Assembly: GCF_027859075.1 (NCBI RefSeq)
Contig: NZ_JAQIBL010000327.1
Span: forward strand, 1-32,679
Length of the DNA: 32,679 nt
Direction of reading: 5' to 3'
Origin: Oceanispirochaeta sp.
GTDB taxonomy: Bacteria; Spirochaetota; Spirochaetia; DSM-2461
Part shown: one piece after another, positions 12,848-21,632 of the stretch
Position numbering within the stretch: the first letter of the stretch is position 1
Layout: each line of letters starts with the position of its first letter
Notes under the pieces: generated by a model
Seen by the model: only the letters and a program-made list of their open reading frames with translations
What the model was told of the DNA's origin: nothing
Databases searched by the model: none
Made by a program: the position numbers and the translations under genes

Positions 12848-14139
12848 ATATAGCTCTACTTGTTTTTATGCTCTGTTTTCTTCTCATATTCCTGATCAGA
12901 ATTCCCATCGCACCGGGCATGCTGATGGCCTCGTTTTTTTACTTCGCCCTGGCTCCCGGACTGTCAGCTGATATCAGTATGGCGGCTTCACAGTTTCTGT
13001 CAAATATGAACTCTAAATTCGTTCTGATTGCTGTTCCCCTCTTCGTCTTTATGGCAGAAGTCATGAACAGCGGGAAGATCACTGATATGATTTTCCGTTT
13101 TGCCAACGTGATTGTTGGAAGAAAACGGGGGGCTCTGGGACATGTGAATGTGGTTGCCTCCATCATCTTTTCCGGAATGACCGGGTCTGCCCTGGCGGAT
13201 GCATCCGGTTTGGGAATGATGGAAATCAAAGCCATGAACGATCATGGTTATGAACGGGGGTTCAGCAGCGCCATCACAGCTGCATCCGCAACCATTGGAC
13301 CCATCTTTCCTCCCAGCATTCCCATGATCTTTTACTCCATGCTCTCTGGAGCGTCCATCGGTGCCCTTTTTATCGGCGGCATGGTTCCCGGGATTTTTAT
13401 CGGCCTGGCTCTGATGGGGTATATCGCGGTTGTAGCACGGATACGGAATTATCCCAGAGGTGAAAAACTGATTCTCCGGGATGCTATGGCTATCACAGTG
13501 AAAGCCCTCCCCGCGCTGCTTTCCATCGTGGTTCTCCTGGGGGGTATCTACAGCGGTATCGTGACCCCCACAGAGGCGGGAGCCCTGGCGGCACTCTATG
13601 CCATTTTCGTATCATTTTTTGTATATAGGGCCATGGGATTCAAAGATCTCCTCAAGGTGATCATGAACACAGTCAAGACAACGGGAACTCTGTCACTCCT
13701 TGTGGGAACGGCCTATGCCTTTTCCTACATCGTGGCTATTGAACACATTCCCGATGAAGTTGCCGGGTGGCTCCTGACAATAACAAATAACAAATATGTC
13801 CTGCTCCTTTTGATTAATATTGTTTTCATTGTCCTGGGCATGTTTATCGACACCATGTGCATCACCCTGGTTTTTATTCCCATAGTACTGCCCCTGGTGA
13901 ATACTCTAGGCATTGATCTGGTGCATTTTGGTGTGATGATCACGCTCAACATGATGATTGGTCTCTCCACTCCCCCCTTCGGAATGCTTCTGTTTGTGGT
14001 GTCGGGGATATCCAAAACACCCCTGATAGAGGTGATCAAAGAGATACTGCCCATGCTGCTCGTACTTTTCGGAGTGCTTTTTATGGTGACCTTCATACCA
14101 CAAATTGTCACGTTCCTCCCCAATTTGATGGGAATGTAA
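12844..14139 (+). CDS. dctM: TRAP transporter large permease DctM
   Basis: A 431-residue inner-membrane protein with roughly twelve hydrophobic segments, the transport-catalysing subunit of the TRAP complex. Family hallmarks include VPLFVFMAEVMNSGKITD, the hairpin region GSALADASGLGMMEIKAM, ITAASATIGPIFPPSIPMI, GGIYSGIVTPTEAGALAAL, and the second hairpin FGVMITLNMMIGLSTPPFGM. The ITAAS and TPxEAG segments form substrate and Na+ sites in characterised TRAP systems. The start overlaps dctQ by ATGA. The aldolase gene begins 18 bases after its stop codon. Confidence 0.95.
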   Translation: MNIALLVFMLCFLLIFLIRIPIAPGMLMASFFYFALAPGLSADISMAASQFLSNMNSKFVLIAVPLFVFMAEVMNSGKITDMIFRFANVIVGRKRGALGHVNVVASIIFSGMTGSALADASGLGMMEIKAMNDHGYERGFSSAITAASATIGPIFPPSIPMIFYSMLSGASIGALFIGGMVPGIFIGLALMGYIAVVARIRNYPRGEKLILRDAMAITVKALPALLSIVVLLGGIYSGIVTPTEAGALAALYAIFVSFFVYRAMGFKDLLKVIMNTVKTTGTLSLLVGTAYAFSYIVAIEHIPDEVAGWLLTITNNKYVLLLLINIVFIVLGMFIDTMCITLVFIPIVLPLVNTLGIDLVHFGVMITLNMMIGLSTPPFGMLLFVVSGISKTPLIEVIKEILPMLLVLFGVLFMVTFIPQIVTFLPNLMGM

Positions 14140-14157
14140 AAAACAAAGGAATTATTG

Positions 14158-15105
14158 ATGAGAAAAGAAATTACCCCGGGGGTATACCCCACAATGATTA
14201 CCCCCTTTCACGAGGATTTATCCATTGACTATGAAGCTCTGAAAAACCTGATTGAGTGGTATATTCACAGAGGCATTGACGGCCTGTTTGCCGTCTGCCA
14301 ATCCAGTGCCATGTTTGAGCTCAGCCGGGAGGAACGGGCGTCCTTATGCCGGAGCACAGTTGAATATGCGGGAGGCCGTTATCCTGTGATGGCCTCGGGT
14401 CATGTATCCGATACAATTGAGGGTCAGATTGATGACCTTCAAGCCATGGCTGACTCTGGCGCTGACGCTCTTGTACTGGTCAGTAACCGTCTGGCTGCGC
14501 CCTGGGAAAACGATTCCAAATGGCTTAAAAATCTGAACCGCTTATTGAAAAAACTGCCCACAGATATTCCATTGGGATTTTATGAATGCCCCTACCCTTA
14601 TAAAAGAGTTCTATCTATCGAACTTGTCAAAGAGTTGATTGGCATGAACCGCTTTGAGTTTATCAAGGATACCTGTTGCGACCCCCCGATGATCAAAAAG
14701 CGGGCCGCCTTATCCAAGGGATCAAAGGTTCAGTTCTTTAACGCCAATGCAGCCACACTCCTGATGAGTTTAAAGGAAGGCTATGCCGGTTATAGCGGCA
14801 TCATGACAAACTTTCACAGCGACTTGTACTACAGGCTCTGCCACGATTGGCAGGAGATGGGTGAAGATGCCCAGAGCCTGCAGGACTACCTGGGATTAGC
14901 CTCTGTGATTGAATGCCAGTTTTATCCGGCAAATGCACGGTACAGTCTGGTCAAAGAGGGAGTCTTGAATAACCTTGTTTCCCGGCGGCAGGATGCTAGG
15001 CTGAGACAATTAACCAAATCCCAGGAAATGGAAGTCGATCAGTTTTACGCCATATCTCAGGAGATGAGCAACCGGTATAAGAGAAAAGAACAACCAGGGG
15101 GATAA
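14158..15105 (+). CDS. DapA/NanA-family aldolase (dihydrodipicolinate synthase family)
   Basis: A 315-residue class I aldolase/lyase. I choose ATG 14158, seven bases after AAAGGA, rather than the TTG just before it. The Schiff-base lysine is K170 in FEFIKDTCCD and the catalytic tyrosine is Y142 in GFYECPYPY. The N-terminal substrate-carboxylate loop reads FAVCQSSAMFELSREER (about 44-60) where DapA and NanA have GTTGE or GSTGE, so the conserved Thr/Ser-Gly pair is replaced. It is therefore unlikely to be a true dihydrodipicolinate synthase. Being last in the TRAP operon, it probably cleaves the imported acid, or a product of it, to pyruvate and an aldehyde. The substrate is not determined. Confidence 0.88.
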   Translation: MRKEITPGVYPTMITPFHEDLSIDYEALKNLIEWYIHRGIDGLFAVCQSSAMFELSREERASLCRSTVEYAGGRYPVMASGHVSDTIEGQIDDLQAMADSGADALVLVSNRLAAPWENDSKWLKNLNRLLKKLPTDIPLGFYECPYPYKRVLSIELVKELIGMNRFEFIKDTCCDPPMIKKRAALSKGSKVQFFNANAATLLMSLKEGYAGYSGIMTNFHSDLYYRLCHDWQEMGEDAQSLQDYLGLASVIECQFYPANARYSLVKEGVLNNLVSRRQDARLRQLTKSQEMEVDQFYAISQEMSNRYKRKEQPGG

Positions 15106-15175
15106 ACCCTGGCCCGGGAGAGATTCAGCAGGTTTTACGGCTGAAACTCCCGGTTAAACGACCGTGTCTAATCCC

Positions 15176-15273
15176 TTAGACCAGGAATAAAGCCAGTGTT
15201 TTGATCTCAAAAGGTCTGAATGACAAGGCAATATCCCCTGCGAATCGCTCACTCATCGGTCTTTCAAGGAGAT
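15176..15273 (-). pseudogene. Displaced C-terminal codons of the GH38 alpha-mannosidase
   Basis: Directly past the apparent stop codon of the mannosidase gene, a different frame reads VNLLERPMSERFAGDIALSF then RPFEIKTLALFLV before TAA at 15176-15178. NLLER and the F-RPFEIKTL-L ending are typical of the last strand region of bacterial GH38 enzymes. Inserting one base in the G-run at 15282-15285 (minus strand) joins the two frames. The cause may be a real one-base deletion, ribosomal frameshifting or a sequence error. Confidence 0.8.
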
Positions 15274-18270
15274 TCACGAGACCCCATGATTAAAATCAAT
15301 CAGGCTCTCCACCTTTAAATCGCATTCCATACCCGCATATTCATGCATTCTGATTATCACAGCCTTTCCATCTTCCGATAGTTTGACCGCATCAATAAGA
15401 ATATTCTCCCGGTCAAGGCTGACAAATGTCTCAGTATTTCCGACATGCCCTTCAAATACCTGAGCAGGATTATTCAGAATCAGGGATTCCTTCTCAACGC
15501 CGGCCGTATAAATATCACCGTCATGAGGTAGAACGGAATAGCAGAACTCATGAATACCCCAATCCGCCGTCTTATCCGGAGCCTCTGCAGATTTCAACAG
15601 AGACATGCCCAGGGTGGAATTCTTGATGCTGTAACCATATTTACAGTCATTAAGAAGTGCCAGACCTCGGCCTCTCTGGGAAAGATCACTCCATTTTTGT
15701 GCAGGAACTTCAAATTTTGCGAAATCCCAGATGGTGTTGTCATGAGTATTCCTTTCCACATGTCCAAACTGAATATCATAACTCGCCCGGGTGCTGCGTA
15801 TATCCGTCTCAAAAAATGTTCTGAGAAGGGTATTCCGCTCCTGCCAATCCACTGTCGTGTCAAAGTCAATCCGCTCCGTATCAGCATACAACTTCATATA
15901 CTGAGTAATTGAAGAAGACTGGTATTTCCAGACAAATTCGATAATTTTAAGAACAGGTCCATCTTCAATCAATCTGGATGATATCAGATCATCAACGGGT
16001 ATGCATTTTTCCCTATAATAGGGTTCCAGCTCCCAGGCATCGAAATGCCTTGGCTTATCCTCAAAAGTCTTTAGATCATTGTAGAATTTCCCCTCGGGAA
16101 CGAGTTCCTTTCCCGCCGACTTCTGCAGCAGAGACGTGATTTTACCGGCATTATTCCATTTAATCCTGTAATGCTGATCTTCCACTTCTCTCAGATCAGT
16201 ACGAGAATCCTGATTATTCTGTTCATCCCTTCTCTCGGAAGAGGATACAAGATTGAGATTTTTAAAGGAAAGGGGCGCCAGCTCTACCGAGAGATAGAAT
16301 CCATCTTTTTGAAGGCTCCTCTGGGAAGGAACTCCCTGACCACCCTCGTCCAGAAATGCCCCGGGGACATCACCGGCGACAAAAACTGTCTCGTGAGTAG
16401 CAAATGAATTTGGATTGAACAGAGCATAACCCGAACCAGGACACTTCATTTCATTCACTGTATCCTGTATTTTCTCATTCAATGAAGCTTCAAGTTTTGT
16501 ATACGTTTTTTCTGCTTCATCATACACTTCTGTGATACTGGACCCGGGAAGAATATCATGGAACTGCCGGGTCAAAACTTCTTTCCAATGGGCTTCAAAG
16601 AAATCACTCGGGTATGAATCTGTTCCCTCCATAAGGGCTAGCACTTCACTGTTGCGCAGTGCATATTCCAGCTTCCGATTGAATCTCTTTGTTTTAGCCT
16701 GGGAGGTAAAGGTGCCTCTATGGAACTCAAGATAAAGCTCACCATCCCAGGTGTTCAATCCTTTTTCCTTTTTGAGATCCTGAAGTTTCTCAAAATACTC
16801 CCCTGCTTTCCCGGTTACCAGCTTGGGATTTCCTGGAATTTTATCCAGTTTATCTACCATCTCGAGCATCTCTCTCGTGACACCCCCACCCCCATCACCA
16901 TAGCCGTAGCTCAGGAGCAGCTCATCAGTAAAACCCTTGTTGCTGTAGCTGTTCCAGATACCGTTGATGGAGCTGGCTGTTATCATGCCGTTGTAGGTAT
17001 AAAAATCGAGGGACTCCAGATCTCCGGCATCTCCGAGGGTAGGAGTCGTCACAAAATGAGTGATGACTTCTGAACCATCGATGCCGCGCCAGTTAAAGGT
17101 ATCATTGGGAATTCGATTGTATTGATTCCAGCTTATTTTCGTCGTCATGAAGGAATCGATGTCAGCCAGCTTCAGGATCTGAGGCAGAGCAGCAGAATAC
17201 CCGAAGACATCGGGAAGCCAGAGCACATTGCTTTCGACTCCGAATTCCTCATTGAAGAAGGCTTTTCCATAAAGCAGCTGCCTCACAAGAGACTCTCCTC
17301 CGGTCAGAAGGCAGTCGGCTTCCACCCACATGCCGCCGTTAGGCTCCCAGACTCCTTCCTTGACCCTCTCTTTGATCTGTTTATAGATTTCCGGTGCATC
17401 CTGCTTCAATTTGTCATAGATGTGAGGCTGTGACTGGAAAAAAATATAATCAGGGTAGCGCTCCATCAGCCTTAAGACAGTCGCAAAAGAGCGCTGCGCC
17501 TTTTCCCGGGTATGATCCAGGGTCCAGAGCCAGGCGACATCTATATGAGTATGTCCCAGACAGCGCACGGTGTCAGAGTGGTCTTCCCGTAGTACTGAAA
17601 GTTCTTTTTCCAGAAAAATATGGGCATCATAGATATCCTGAATCATTTTCTCAGGGTTATTCAGAGAGATCCTGTTGTAAACCTGGTTTAGTAAATTCAT
17701 CAGTTTCTGATACAGGCTGCTGCCTTGATCCATCTGCTTCAGTGTTTGAAGAAGGGCCTTCAGCAGGTAATAAAAATAGTCAATTTTCTTGTCCAGGACT
17801 GAAAAAAGGCATTTTTTGATCTCATGAGTCAGGCCGAGTTCGGCTTCATTTCCTCCGCCATCCAACCCGGCCCAAAGCAGAAATTTCATTTCGAAAGAGA
17901 CCAGCCCCTCGGGAAGGAGGACTTCCTGATGATTCAGGTCTACCCCCTGGTATTTTTCACCATTGAGGTAGCACAAAGACTCAAAACCGCTGTTATTCCC
18001 CATCCCGGTTCTTCCAAAGTCAAAAAGACCGGTAACCAGTTTATCCTTGAAATATTCGGGGAGATTTATATTGAGAATGAGCCAGCCGTACTGATTATAC
18101 CCACCCCAGCGGAAGCCAGGTTTTATGGTCTGGATTCTGGATTCATCCAGTTCCTTTCCACTGCAAAACTGAATATCAAAATTGTTGAAAATCCTGGTGT
18201 ACCTCCTGGGTTCAAGGAGGCTCAGCATTTTTTCACTTTTTTCATATGTAAACATAAGACTGTGGTTCAT
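15274..18270 (-). CDS. Alpha-mannosidase, glycoside hydrolase family 38 (C-terminus frameshifted)
   Basis: A 998-residue retaining alpha-mannosidase, probably cytoplasmic since no signal peptide is present. The Zn site and nucleophile are visible: H242 and D244 in GHTHIDVAWLW, nucleophile D354 in WLPDVFGYSAALPQI, and the later His in RQFHDILPGSSITEVYDEAE. The N-terminal domain ends near 235. The middle part has the family motifs QPHIYDKLK, EPNGGMWVEADC and SYGYGDGGGG, and the C-terminal half is the beta-sandwich region. The reading frame stops at 15274, but another frame continues the normal C-terminus for about 33 residues (15176-15273). AAGGTAG precedes the ATG. It is the last gene of the sugar ABC operon, so it likely hydrolyses alpha-mannosides brought in by that importer. 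Whether the truncated protein is active is open. Confidence 0.93.
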   Translation of the reverse strand: MNHSLMFTYEKSEKMLSLLEPRRYTRIFNNFDIQFCSGKELDESRIQTIKPGFRWGGYNQYGWLILNINLPEYFKDKLVTGLFDFGRTGMGNNSGFESLCYLNGEKYQGVDLNHQEVLLPEGLVSFEMKFLLWAGLDGGGNEAELGLTHEIKKCLFSVLDKKIDYFYYLLKALLQTLKQMDQGSSLYQKLMNLLNQVYNRISLNNPEKMIQDIYDAHIFLEKELSVLREDHSDTVRCLGHTHIDVAWLWTLDHTREKAQRSFATVLRLMERYPDYIFFQSQPHIYDKLKQDAPEIYKQIKERVKEGVWEPNGGMWVEADCLLTGGESLVRQLLYGKAFFNEEFGVESNVLWLPDVFGYSAALPQILKLADIDSFMTTKISWNQYNRIPNDTFNWRGIDGSEVITHFVTTPTLGDAGDLESLDFYTYNGMITASSINGIWNSYSNKGFTDELLLSYGYGDGGGGVTREMLEMVDKLDKIPGNPKLVTGKAGEYFEKLQDLKKEKGLNTWDGELYLEFHRGTFTSQAKTKRFNRKLEYALRNSEVLALMEGTDSYPSDFFEAHWKEVLTRQFHDILPGSSITEVYDEAEKTYTKLEASLNEKIQDTVNEMKCPGSGYALFNPNSFATHETVFVAGDVPGAFLDEGGQGVPSQRSLQKDGFYLSVELAPLSFKNLNLVSSSERRDEQNNQDSRTDLREVEDQHYRIKWNNAGKITSLLQKSAGKELVPEGKFYNDLKTFEDKPRHFDAWELEPYYREKCIPVDDLISSRLIEDGPVLKIIEFVWKYQSSSITQYMKLYADTERIDFDTTVDWQERNTLLRTFFETDIRSTRASYDIQFGHVERNTHDNTIWDFAKFEVPAQKWSDLSQRGRGLALLNDCKYGYSIKNSTLGMSLLKSAEAPDKTADWGIHEFCYSVLPHDGDIYTAGVEKESLILNNPAQVFEGHVGNTETFVSLDRENILIDAVKLSEDGKAVIIRMHEYAGMECDLKVESLIDFNHGVS

Positions 18271-18330
18271 AATTATTTTCTACCTTGTAATATTTTAATT
18301 TAAAGACATTCTGATGGATAAATTCTAAGA

Positions 18331-19197
18331 CTATTTAATAGAACCCCCAAGAGAAAATCCATTGGACATAAATCTTTGTGACAAAATGTATAAGCCGGCA
18401 ATGGGGAGGGTATAAAGCAGGGAAAAGGCCGCCAACTGTCCGAATTGAACCGTTCCATAGGCACCAAAGAACTGATAGATGGCCACAGAGGCCGGCATTT
18501 TCTCGACGGAACTGATCAGTATAAAGGGGACGAAAAAATTTCCCCAGCTCCCTGAAAACGTGAATATGAAAACAACAAGAAGTCCTGGCAAAATGGCTGG
18601 TAAAATAATGTGCCGGATCGTTTGAAGCGTGCTGGCGCCATCAATCCAGGCAGCCTCTTCCAGAGTGATAGGAACATCATCCAGAAAATTCTTCATCATC
18701 CAAATGCTGTAGGGCAATGCAGTGGAGACAAGAAACAGAGTGGTGGAGATCAGGGAATTGATTATTTTCAACTCAAAAAAAACCATGTAGACAGGAACCA
18801 TAATGGCTGTGATAGGCAGGCCCGTCAGAAACAACAGACTGTACATAAGAGTCCCCTTCCCTTTGATATTATACCGGGACAAGGGATAGGAAGCCAGAAT
18901 GGACAAAATGACAACCAGGGTCGCCTGAGAAAATGACAGGATAAAACTGTTGAGAAAAGATCGGTAGTTTGAACCATTGGTTAACACTTCTCTGTAATTA
19001 TCCAGAGTGAATTTCTCGGGGATTCTGACTCTGAGAGGGGCATTCGCATCAAAAGAGGCAAAGACCAGCCAAAGCATCGGCCATATGAACAGGACCATAA
19101 CAAATATAAGAGAGACATTGGCGCCCTTGTTCCGTAGAAGCCTTTTGATGTAAAAGGATCTTCGTTTAGTAGTGATTTCCGGGATTGATTGACCCAT
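18331..19197 (-). CDS. Sugar ABC transporter permease, MalG type (CUT1)
   Basis: A 288-residue inner-membrane protein with six predicted helices after a basic N-terminus (KRRSFYIKRLLRNKG). The cytoplasmic EAA loop, which docks the ATPase, is clear at about 187-210 (LEEAAWIDGASTLQTIRHII then LPAILPG). MalG-type endings SQRFMSNGFSLGGSIK are typical. It pairs with the permease at 19281-20156 and the binding protein at 20214-21524. No ATPase gene is in the operon. In CUT1 systems of this kind a shared MsmX/UgpC-like ATPase encoded elsewhere usually serves several importers. The downstream mannosidase suggests a mannoside or mannose-containing oligosaccharide as substrate. Confidence 0.94.
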   Translation of the reverse strand: MGQSIPEITTKRRSFYIKRLLRNKGANVSLIFVMVLFIWPMLWLVFASFDANAPLRVRIPEKFTLDNYREVLTNGSNYRSFLNSFILSFSQATLVVILSILASYPLSRYNIKGKGTLMYSLLFLTGLPITAIMVPVYMVFFELKIINSLISTTLFLVSTALPYSIWMMKNFLDDVPITLEEAAWIDGASTLQTIRHIILPAILPGLLVVFIFTFSGSWGNFFVPFILISSVEKMPASVAIYQFFGAYGTVQFGQLAAFSLLYTLPIAGLYILSQRFMSNGFSLGGSIK

Positions 19198-19280
19198 TTG
19201 ATACTCCTGGGATTAAATTAAATGAAAAACAATATCCTTCCGGATCGTTGATTCAGGTTCTAAAACGAGACATAACAAGA

Positions 19281-20156
19281 TTACATTTCATGCTTGAAGC
19301 TTTTCATATAGAGGGCACTCAGCAGTATTCCAAAGATGAGAAGAACGATGGCCATGGCAGTCCCATATCCCAGCTGATAGGAAATAAAAGATTTTTGATA
19401 CATATAAATTGGAACTGTAGTTGTATCATAACCCGGCCCGCCGCCGGTCAGGGCAAAAATAAGGCCAAATAAACCAATGGTCTGTAAGGTAACCAGGATT
19501 GTATTTGTTACGATGGTTCCTTTTATGATTGGAAGTATGATCTTAAATAATAGCTGCCAGCTGTTGGCACCATCGAGCCATGCGGCTTCGATTGAATCAT
19601 CCGGAACATTAGCCAGGGCAGACTGATACATCAGCATCGAAAAGGCTGTTCCTCTCCAGATATTGGCCAGGATGACAGCCAGCATCCCGTAATCAAACAA
19701 CCAGGCAATAGGTTTGATACCGAAGACTCCCAACAGGTTATTCAGGGATCCGGTGGTATTGAAGAATGCAAAAAAAACAAAAGCAACTACGACTTCAGGG
19801 GTGACCCATCCAAGGAGAACGGAAGTGCCGACAAGGCGCTGCAGGGTTTTTCCCTGCTTCTCCATAAAACGGGCGATTGTAAATCCCAGTATCTGCTGTC
19901 CCAGGACAGCGGAAAAGAGCAAAAAGACGGCTGTATTGATTAAAGACTTGATGTACCGGGGATCCGAAAACATTTTGGTATAATTGCTCAAACCGACAAA
20001 ACCAAAGTTTTGCGATTTTACACCGATAAGGGTTTTGTCTGTAAATGAATAAACAAGGGCCATTATAGAGGGCGCAAAATAAAACAATACGATGAGAATG
20101 AGGGCAGGTGATAAAAAACCGATTATATTTATATTTTGTATTATTTTTTTATCCAA
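19281..20156 (-). CDS. Sugar ABC transporter permease, MalF type (CUT1)
   Basis: A 291-residue inner-membrane permease with about six helices. FLSPALILIVLFYFAPSIMA is the usual first helix of MalF/UgpA-type subunits. The EAA loop is at about 190-215 (IEAAWLDGANSWQLLFKIIL then PIIKG), followed by LTGGGPGYDTTTVPIYMYQK, strongly conserved in this subfamily. GGAG lies upstream of the ATG. It forms a heterodimer with the MalG-type subunit. A stem-loop (20176-20204) separates it from the binding-protein gene, consistent with lower expression of the membrane subunits. Confidence 0.94.
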   Translation of the reverse strand: MDKKIIQNINIIGFLSPALILIVLFYFAPSIMALVYSFTDKTLIGVKSQNFGFVGLSNYTKMFSDPRYIKSLINTAVFLLFSAVLGQQILGFTIARFMEKQGKTLQRLVGTSVLLGWVTPEVVVAFVFFAFFNTTGSLNNLLGVFGIKPIAWLFDYGMLAVILANIWRGTAFSMLMYQSALANVPDDSIEAAWLDGANSWQLLFKIILPIIKGTIVTNTILVTLQTIGLFGLIFALTGGGPGYDTTTVPIYMYQKSFISYQLGYGTAMAIVLLIFGILLSALYMKSFKHEM

Positions 20157-20175
20157 TTATATTCTCCATTCAAAT

Positions 20176-20204
20176 CAGAAGCATTACACCCTGTAATGCT
20201 TCTG
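20176..20204 (-). terminator. Intercistronic stem-loop after the CUT1 binding-protein gene
   Basis: CAGAAGCATTAC (20176-20187) and GTAATGCTTCTG (20193-20204) form a perfect 12-base-pair stem with a five-base loop. It lies between the binding protein and first permease genes. No U-tract follows on the minus strand, so it is more likely an mRNA-stabilising or weakly terminating element than a full terminator. Confidence 0.8.
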
Positions 20205-20213
20205 AAAATTAGT

Positions 20214-21524
20214 TTATTTTTCTATCCAGTTGCCTTCACCGGCAAGGTCTTTCACATTGACGGCATAGGATTCAGCAGCTTCATCAGCGCTCATTTTACC
20301 GGTGATGACAGCTTCGACAGCAGCCTGAATCTCAACTGAGATGCTGGGATACAGTTCCTTACCCGGACGGAAGTGGGTATATTCTGCAAAGGGTGTCATA
20401 TCGGCTCTAAATTGGCCGCCTTCAATATAGGCTTTATCTGCAGCCACATCCCGTCGGGTCGTCATGTCTCCGGAAGTATTGACATAGAGAAGCATATTCT
20501 TTTTATTGCAGGCGATTTTCAGAAAGTCCATGGCCAGGTCTTTATTCTTTGACAGTGAAGAGATACCTAGAGTCCAACCACCACTCATAGAGGTAAATCC
20601 GTTGCCGAATTCCTGAGGCATAGCTGTGACGGCAATCGAATCTTCATAACCCTTAAAGTCTCCACCTTTCCAGTTACCATCCAAGACGATCCCGATTTCT
20701 TTGCCTTCGAGCATCTTTTTATTCAGGGCCTGCCAACCCTGGGCATCAAGCATGGTAGCCAGTTCATTGTTCGTATATACACCCATGTCATAGATAGCCT
20801 GGATAAATTTCAATGAGTGAGTGATTCCATCAGCCTTTGCAACCCATTTATCTCCGTCGATAATCCAGTCTTTCGTCCCGGATATCAGCATTTCAAATGT
20901 TTGCATTGTAGTCCCTTCACCCTGGGCCTTAGATCCATTCATCCAGATGGGGTAAGCGATCCCTGCATCATGAAGTTTTTGAACCGTAGTCAGAATATCC
21001 GACCAGTTTTTGGGAGCGAAGGGCAGGGGTATTCCCGCTTTTTTGAATACAGGGATGCTGTAGTAAAGACCGCGTGTGTCCGTGGAAAATGAAACAGCAT
21101 AGGTACTGCCGTCAATCTTCATTCCCTCTTTGACATTTCCAGCAAACTGATCGTTATACTCGGCCCATTCATCAGTGGGAATTGCTGCCAGATAACCGGG
21201 TCCTACAAGAGCCGGAACCAGAAAGCTGTCCACGTGAACGATATCCAGAGAATCATCAGATTGTAAAATAAGAGCCGTCTTTGTGTTATAATCCGCTTCA
21301 TTACTCAAGTTGGCAGATAGTTCTACTGAGACGTCAGGATATGTTGCCTCAAATTCTGCTTTCGCGGCGGTCATCCATTTTGTCATGGCTTCATTACCAC
21401 CAGGTTCTTTGTAGGCAATCTTGACAGTTCTTTTTCCTGATTTTCCCTCATCAGACGATCCATTGGCAAACATCATTGTTGTTGCCAGCACCAGTAACAA
21501 CGGGATAAAAAATTTTCTCTTCAT
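20214..21524 (-). CDS. Sugar ABC transporter substrate-binding protein (CUT1)
   Basis: A 436-residue periplasmic or membrane-anchored extracellular solute-binding protein (family 1). ATG 21524 is preceded by GAGGAGA and gives a proper signal peptide (MKRKFFIPLLLVLATTMMFA then NGSSDEGKSG); an upstream in-frame start (21587) would bury it. There is no lipobox cysteine, so it may be a free periplasmic protein. The mature part has the family pattern KIAYKEPGGNEAMTKWMTAA, FEATYPDVSVELSAN, LDIVHVDSFLVPALVGPGYL and GIVLDGNWKGGDFKG, plus GGWTLGISSLSKNKDLAMDF. It is the first structural gene of the importer-mannosidase operon and is likely under the GntR/LacI hybrid encoded upstream. Confidence 0.94.
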   Translation of the reverse strand: MKRKFFIPLLLVLATTMMFANGSSDEGKSGKRTVKIAYKEPGGNEAMTKWMTAAKAEFEATYPDVSVELSANLSNEADYNTKTALILQSDDSLDIVHVDSFLVPALVGPGYLAAIPTDEWAEYNDQFAGNVKEGMKIDGSTYAVSFSTDTRGLYYSIPVFKKAGIPLPFAPKNWSDILTTVQKLHDAGIAYPIWMNGSKAQGEGTTMQTFEMLISGTKDWIIDGDKWVAKADGITHSLKFIQAIYDMGVYTNNELATMLDAQGWQALNKKMLEGKEIGIVLDGNWKGGDFKGYEDSIAVTAMPQEFGNGFTSMSGGWTLGISSLSKNKDLAMDFLKIACNKKNMLLYVNTSGDMTTRRDVAADKAYIEGGQFRADMTPFAEYTHFRPGKELYPSISVEIQAAVEAVITGKMSADEAAESYAVNVKDLAGEGNWIEK

Positions 21525-21553
21525 ATATCTCTCCTCTTTGATTAAGTATTCGA

Positions 21554-21568
21554 GTGATACATTATCAC
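21554..21568. promoter_or_regulatory. Palindromic operator candidate GTGATACATTATCAC
   Basis: A perfect 6-3-6 inverted repeat over the -10 region of the predicted minus-strand promoter of the sugar importer operon. It shares the core TGATACAT with a second site at 21611-21622. The GntR/LacI hybrid encoded next door is the obvious candidate regulator. Confidence 0.6.
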
Positions 21569-21587
21569 CGCATTGACCTATTGTCAA
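21559..21587 (-). promoter_or_regulatory. Predicted promoter of the CUT1-mannosidase operon
   Basis: On the minus strand TTGACA (21582-21587) is followed after 17 bases by TAATGT (21559-21564), or after 15 bases by GATAAT (21561-21566). Either -10 lies within the palindrome 21554-21568. The binding protein's ATG follows at 21524. Confidence 0.5.
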
Positions 21588-21610
21588 ATACTTTAATACA
21601 TTTAAGGATT

Positions 21611-21621
21611 TGTATGATACA
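21611..21621. promoter_or_regulatory. Second operator candidate TGTATGATACA
   Basis: A perfect 5-1-5 palindrome upstream of the -35 box of the importer operon and just after the regulator gene. Both sites contain TGATACAT, separated by 59 bases from the one to the other, a distance that could allow looping. Confidence 0.45.
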
Positions 21622-21632
21622 TATTGATTTTT

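Noticed and set aside
13725-14192. 155-codon minus-strand open frame opposite dctM
   Set aside because: It mirrors the codons of a clear membrane protein gene and lacks a ribosome binding site.
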